Below, one piece after another: positions 1 through 6,200 of a stretch of 8,362 nt of DNA. Below the pieces are notes generated by a model that worked only from the letters and a program-made list of their open reading frames with translations, did not search any database and was not told the DNA's origin. Location of the stretch: the NCBI GenBank assembly GCA_003645745.1, contig QNCH01000059.1, forward strand, positions 1-8,362, in the 5' to 3' direction. Position numbers and translations under genes: made by a program. This DNA comes from Candidatus Omnitrophota bacterium. GTDB taxonomy: Bacteria; Omnitrophota; Gorgyraeia; B26-G9. Each line of letters begins with the position of its first letter. The first letter of the stretch is position 1.

Positions 1-288
1 ATTATCTTTATTTAAAAGTTCAGAACAACTTACCTGAATCCACTCATATTGATCAGTCTTAGGCACATACGCGTATATATATGCTGTTGCTCTTGTAGCA
101 ATATCATAGTATCCAGGGATACCTTCATATTCAAATTCCACTTTTCTCTGCCTGATAAATTCGCCTTTTTCATTAAGTATCCCAGAATATTTAACTTTTA
201 AACGGCCCTCATTATCTATTTCTTGCTGCCACACTAAATGATTCAAGACATTTTTAATTTGCACTAAAGCATTACCCTGAGTGTCAAG
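1..288 (-). repeat. C-terminal beta-rich repeat copy 3 (cut by window edge)
   Basis: Residues 2692-2787. DTQGNALVQIKNVLNHLVWQ (2693-2712) closely parallels DPQGNTLFQ...NLIWQ of copy 2. The anchor glycine (2719, in EIDNEGRLKVKYSG) is 125 residues after that of copy 2. NEKGEFIRQRKVEFEYEG (2730-2747) matches EDGTFVKEKITIYSYKYE of copy 1, and ATAYIYAYVPKTDQYEWIQVS (2758-2778) matches AAYLYDAENSDYELLVGVS of copy 2. The copy is cut or just completed at the window edge, so more repeats may follow downstream. Confidence 0.65.
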
Positions 289-3200
289 ATATTTTCCGTT
301 TTCCAGTTTCTTAAGTATAGAAACACCAACAAGCAGCTCATAATCGCTGTTCTCTGCGTCATATAAATACGCGGCTCCAATCATACTCAAGCCCATTTTT
401 CCGATGTAATTTAATTGTTCAGGGGCATAATGCATTTTGTCTAATTCATTTTTAAAATCAGGATGTGTTTCGCAAAATTCTTTAATCTGCGCAGTATTAT
501 AAAAAGAATATAATGCCTGATTTCTCATAAACTGCCCTGTAATACTATCTTTTTTCCCTTTATACTTAATAATAGTCCTGCCGTATTTATCAATCACCTG
601 CTGCCAGATTAAATTTTTACGCGGAGCTTCCATTTGAAAAAGTGTATTGCCTTGCGGGTCAATATAACGATCAGCTATATCTGAGGCATTTGTCTTTTTC
701 TGCATTACAGAATGCATCAGAAATTTTCCCGGTTGTTGGGTATCTATGTCATAAATATAAGTTTCTCCTACCATTGCAGCACCATACATACCCATAATAT
801 TCATAGCGTCCGCGCTAATGCCATAATCAGCAAAACGGCTTTCATACTTATAGCTATAAATAGTAATTTTCTCTTTAACAAACGTTCCATCTTCTAATAA
901 TCTTCCGTTAAATCTAAAAACTAAATTTCCCCGATTATCTGAAACATCTATGTAATCTTTATGCCTTTCTAAATCCCGCACAAGTTTAGTGGTCCAATGC
1001 GTTTTTTGATCATATTTGAGCCGCTTAGATTCAAAACAAAATTTAGCCTCAACGCCTTTTTTTGGATTTTTTAAAGACCCTTTGTTCATCCATGTACGGA
1101 TAAACATTTCCCTGCCGTTTTCATCCATTTTAATTAGAGTAATTGTATTTTCAGTGATAATCTGCCTGGGATTAGGATAACCTAACCTGTACCCATAATA
1201 TACTTTTACAGCTTGATTATGATGCAAAAGGTCTTTTTCAAGTTCAGTATATTCGCCTGTTTTTGGGTTATAACCCAGGCCAACAAATTCTTTAATCTTT
1301 TTTCCGGTAATCGCATTTGTGAGATATCCGCCAGTCTTAATTCCATACTTATTATACTGATTAACCGCGATTTCCTTGAGTTTGCCGGTTTCTTTGTCAA
1401 AAATTTCTTTTTTAACTAAACTCCCTTGATAAAAAGTAAGATTTTCTAATTCACCGCTAAACGAATTTTCAATTTTTGGGATAACTATATTCTCCAGTAC
1501 CGGATGCTGCAGCATTTTTATTATTTTATTGCCATCACTGTCATAATCATCATAAACCCATCCGCGCTGCGCGATTTCATTAGCTGCTGCAGGCGACAGG
1601 CTTAAAATTTTTCTCAACTCCCGCATAAATACATTTCTGCCTATGTGTACGCCATTCTCAATAAGACTGCCGTGTTGATCAAAAGTCACAACTCCGCCCT
1701 GCTGCATCAATTCTTTTCTATGCGCGGAAAAAGCTTTTTCTTTTTCCAAAACCTGAATATCAGCAGCAATTTTTTTATGGTCAAAATTAAGCGTAACTTT
1801 TTTTAGTTCCCCTGAAGCTAAATCATAATAGCCATATTGAGAAGTTTCCGCGTTAAAATATACCAAATACTGCCGATATTGAGACAAAAGCCTTTGTAAT
1901 TCTAATTGTTCCCTTGAAGAAAGATTTTCTAATCCTTTTTTCAATAATTTCTGTAATTCTTCTTTGTCCTGCAGGAGAGTATCCAGCCTATGTTCCTCTA
2001 TTTTTACATATTGCTCTCCGACAAGTACCTTTTCTTTCTCATCCTTTGTCTGCTCTTTTAAGTGCGCGGAAAGATTATCTGACTTTTGCCTTTCAAACGC
2101 GGTAAAAAGAGGCTGACGTTCAACCAGAGTAATGCCTGCTAAATCCAGCACAGATTGAGAAACATATTGATTTGATAATAAATTGAATCCTGCTTTAGCA
2201 AACCCAATCCACGCTCCTGCAGCGCTAGCTCCTATAGCATCAGTTGTAGGATTTATGCTGTCTTTAAACTTCTTGATTTGCTGTGCTGTTGCTTGCGGAT
2301 AGATCGTACCTCTTTGCATAACAGATACCTGCAGTTTATCCGCTTGCGCGATTAATTGTTTATATTCAGCAATTTCATTTTCTGCTGCTGTTTTTTGATT
2401 ATGCTTTAAATAATAATCAGCCATAATCAAATGTCCTACAGCCATTTGCCCGCTTATCTCAAGCATTCCTTCAGTCGCCCTGCCTAAATGTCCCTGCGCG
2501 TTTGTTACGTCATATAAAGCATTTATCTTGATTTTCTGTCCATCACTTAACTGCACTACAGTATCAACTTTTGCCTGTTTTTTTGTTTCATTCCAGATTT
2601 TAATTGCCGCGCCATTACCAAGTCTTTTATCTATTTTTTCAGGCCCGCAGCGCATAAAAACCTGCACACCTACATCTGTAGCAAAAAACTGATCAGGCTG
2701 ATCATCTAATGTGCCGCGCATAAAATATCCTTTTTTCCGGTCATATAAAGAACTAAATATCCAGTTGTCAATATCCTTTATTTTATCGCGATATTTCTTA
2801 AAATCTTTAAATTTAAGCGGATCCTGCTGATAAAGGCTGTAAAGCCTGGCAAATAATGCTGCCGCTCCATTATTTTCTTCCCCTGACTTTATCCGAATAT
2901 GATTTTCATCGCCTTCTCTGATCACATCCCTTTTTACTCCTTTAACTAAACCGCCATTTTTCTGCTGGCGCTCAGATAAAACACCAGCTAATTTGTCTGC
3001 TAAAACTAAAAATTTCTCATTTTTTGTATCCTGATAAGCCTGAAAAAAGAACATACCTTGATAGGCCGCGGGGCCGGTTGCAGCATAATCTTCGATAATT
3101 TTGCCTTGCACAGAACTGCTGTCAATCGCGTCTGCCACACCAATTAACTTTCCTGCTTGCTTTTTTGTTTCACTCGAATATTGATAAATACCGCCGGTTT

Positions 3201-6200
3201 GCATTAAAAAATCAGCTTTTGCCTTAGTCAGCTCTTTTTCCTCTAATAAGCTAAGAAACATTCCAACTAAAGCTTCATCATAAAGATAGGTAGTGTTTCT
3301 GTTTATATTTAACCCCTGTTCTCCTGGCAAATAAAAATAACTTGGGTTTAAAAAAGTTTCAGGATTAATCTGATTAACAAAAAATTCAACCAAATCATTA
3401 AGTGTAATTTTTCCTTCTTTTAAAAGAAGATGTTCTTTGACAATTGGGGGAGATTCTCTGCGCGTACTTTCAATCACACCATTTTCTTTACCTGCTTTAA
3501 GCTCCTGAACATTCAACTGATTGCGCATTTTTCTCTTCAAATGTTCAAATTCCAGGTCATAAGAAGGAAGTCCAAAGATAATAATGCCGCCTGTAAGTTC
3601 ATTAACATAAACAGGCCATTTTAAACCAAAAGCCTCTGCTTTTAAATCACCAATAGGTTTTGTCTTTACCTTCTCATACGCGCTTTTAGTAAAATATTTC
3701 GCAGTGATCATATGCGTTTTAGGAGAAACTTCTATCGCAAAATTTGTTTTACGCGCGCTAATAAACCTTTTTAAAGCAGCTTGATCATCTTTAAAAAATG
3801 AATATGGGTATCCCAGAACATATGTCCTTAATAAATCAGGTGAAATCGCGTCATCATAAGTTTCAACAGAAAATAAATCAAAAATATCCACAGTAAGCCC
3901 AAACCCGGAAAGCAAACGCCCGGTACTCTGAGCTAAAAAATCTCCTTTGCCTAAATATGCTTTTCCTGAAACACTGCCGATAATACTCATTAAATTAACC
4001 TCACCGCCGCTAAAATAAGCAAACCAGTCATTAAGCAATCCAGTATCTTTGTTTCTTTTAACGTCAAATATACCTGCAAAATTATCAATCAAATATAGAG
4101 ATAATTTCATTACCTCAATATAGCGCTTTTTCTTTATCCCCGCGTTTTCAATAATATAGTCTTCAAGGATTTTTGAGTTACTTTTAATCGGAGCATTACG
4201 CACAAACTCAAGAAATTTTTGAGCGCCTTTGTTTAAAGCCTCAGTAACTTGGTTTTCCTCTACTTGCACACCTTCGAGCTGATTCAACTTTTTTGTGATT
4301 AAAGCAAGATTACTAAAATTTTCTTTAATAATTTTCTCCGCTTTTGCCTGCTGCGGCTGTACAATAGCAAGTGCGGTTACCGCGGATTTAGCATCAAAAA
4401 ATTTTTCTCTGAAAAGCCTGGTTACATCATCCCTTGTCGGCACTTCCTGCAGGCTTTGCAAAGTCACTGCTGCGTTAAAAATCAAATTAAAAGCAGATGC
4501 CAGCCTTTCACCTGAAACTTTGCCCACAACTGTAAGCATTTTTGAAAATGCTTTCCACTTGCGTAAATTTTCTAAAGATTGTTCTGCTTTGTCTATCTGC
4601 CCCTTAGCAATCATTTCACCAAATAAATTTAAAGCCATATCATAGCGAATAGAATTTTCGCCAAACATAATACGATTGCCTTTTTTAAAAGGGTCAACCG
4701 CAGCTTGTATCTGTTTTAAACTTATTTTCGCGCCCAATTTTAAATTAAAAGCTTCAGCCATTGCTGATGAATCATTAATATTAGTCAGAATTATTTCCCG
4801 CGCTTTTGTATAATTTGATTGCGAAATACCTAATTTTTTTAAAGCAAAATTTATGAAAGTGTCTTCAGTAATAATATAATCATAACCATATTTACCTGGA
4901 TTTACTTTTTTAAGCACACCATTTTTATTTTTAGCATAAAAACCAATTGGCCTTTCAATTAATTCTCCCTGCTGATTATGATAACGCAGCACTACAAGCG
5001 GAATACCTTTTTGATCAAGCGCAGGAAATTTATTTTTTCCTTTAGTATCTTTTTTTGCCACAATTTCCACAGCACTATACTCTCCTACAGGATCACCGAT
5101 AGGATTGCCAAACTTATCAACCATTATTTCCGCCGCGTAATTAATGCTTGAAAGTACTCTATACAGAGATTGTTCGGAACTTCTAAAAAATTCCTTTTTC
5201 TCTATTTTCTGCGAAAGAAGAACTGGATTAAACAAAACAATATATTCTTCTTTACCATCTTGGAGCCAAATTTGATAACGTTTTCCTGTTTTATCTTTTT
5301 GCCTGACTAAAGCAGGCGATAATTCTCTGCCCCGCCCCCAATCATCTATTGGCTCACCAGGCAAAGCAAAATCATAAAATTTTTGTGCTGAAGCGGGATA
5401 TTTTTTATTAAACTCTTTTACACTTCTAAATGGTAGAGAAGTAACTTCTTTGCCTGGAGTCATCCGTAAAACAACTGCCATTGACGCGTCTGGCCCGGCA
5501 AATAAATCAATAACTTTTTTTTCTTGATTACCTAAAAGCCACTTTTGATGGTCAGTAAAATATTCAGGAGATGTGTCTAAACTCTCCTCAGGCAACAAAC
5601 AGATACCTTCAGGCAAAACTAAATCTGTTATCTCTGGTCGCATTTTCGCAAGCCAGTCATTTAATTGTTCTCGCAGCTGTAACTTAAATTCCGATTGATC
5701 AATCTTATGCTTTTGATAAACAAATCCCTGTACAATACGATATTTTAACGAATACATATTCTCCATAAATTCAAAATAATATGATTTATTCTTAAATAAA
5801 TTATGCTCTTGTAAAAATAAGGCATAATTATTTACAATATCACTAACCAGCGCGTCACCAAGAATATCCACAACCGCAGTTTGAGAATAATTTTCTGTTT
5901 TCAATACCCGCAAAGTAAACAATTTATCAATTCCCACAAGTTTAGCAATTTCCTGCCTCACTTGCTGAGGCAGCTTTTTATTATAAACTTCTTTTAATGC
6001 CTGTTCATATATAGGCAGTAAATTATTTCTGACAAATTTTCTTAATACCTGATCAGTTAACTCACCCTTAACTACTTTTACTGCTAACTGGTCATAGCGC
6101 GCGTACCACTGTCTGCTCATAGCCTGCAAAGAACGAATAACATTCCTCTGCTGGGCAGGAGTTATCGCGGCAATCTCATCCCAGGCTTTTTCCCATAAAC

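Noticed and set aside
712..897. Short plus-strand open frame of 61 codons
   Set aside because: It is antisense to the beta-rich repeat region, rich in Ile/Ser/Asn from complementary codons, and shows no domain.
1206..1400. Minus-strand open frame of 64 codons in a different frame from the giant gene
   Set aside because: It overlaps the giant frame entirely on the same strand; the 2,787-codon frame is the real one here.
4295..4645. Plus-strand open frame of 116 codons, hydrophobic at its start and resembling a lipoprotein signal
   Set aside because: It lies fully antisense to the giant frame, has no ribosome site or promoter that I can see, and its composition is what the complement of the helical coding region would give.
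4867..5646. Beta-rich middle region as RHS/YD repeats
   Set aside because: The turns resemble YD repeats only loosely; the canonical Tyr-Asp-x-x-Gly-Arg pattern and regular spacing are absent.
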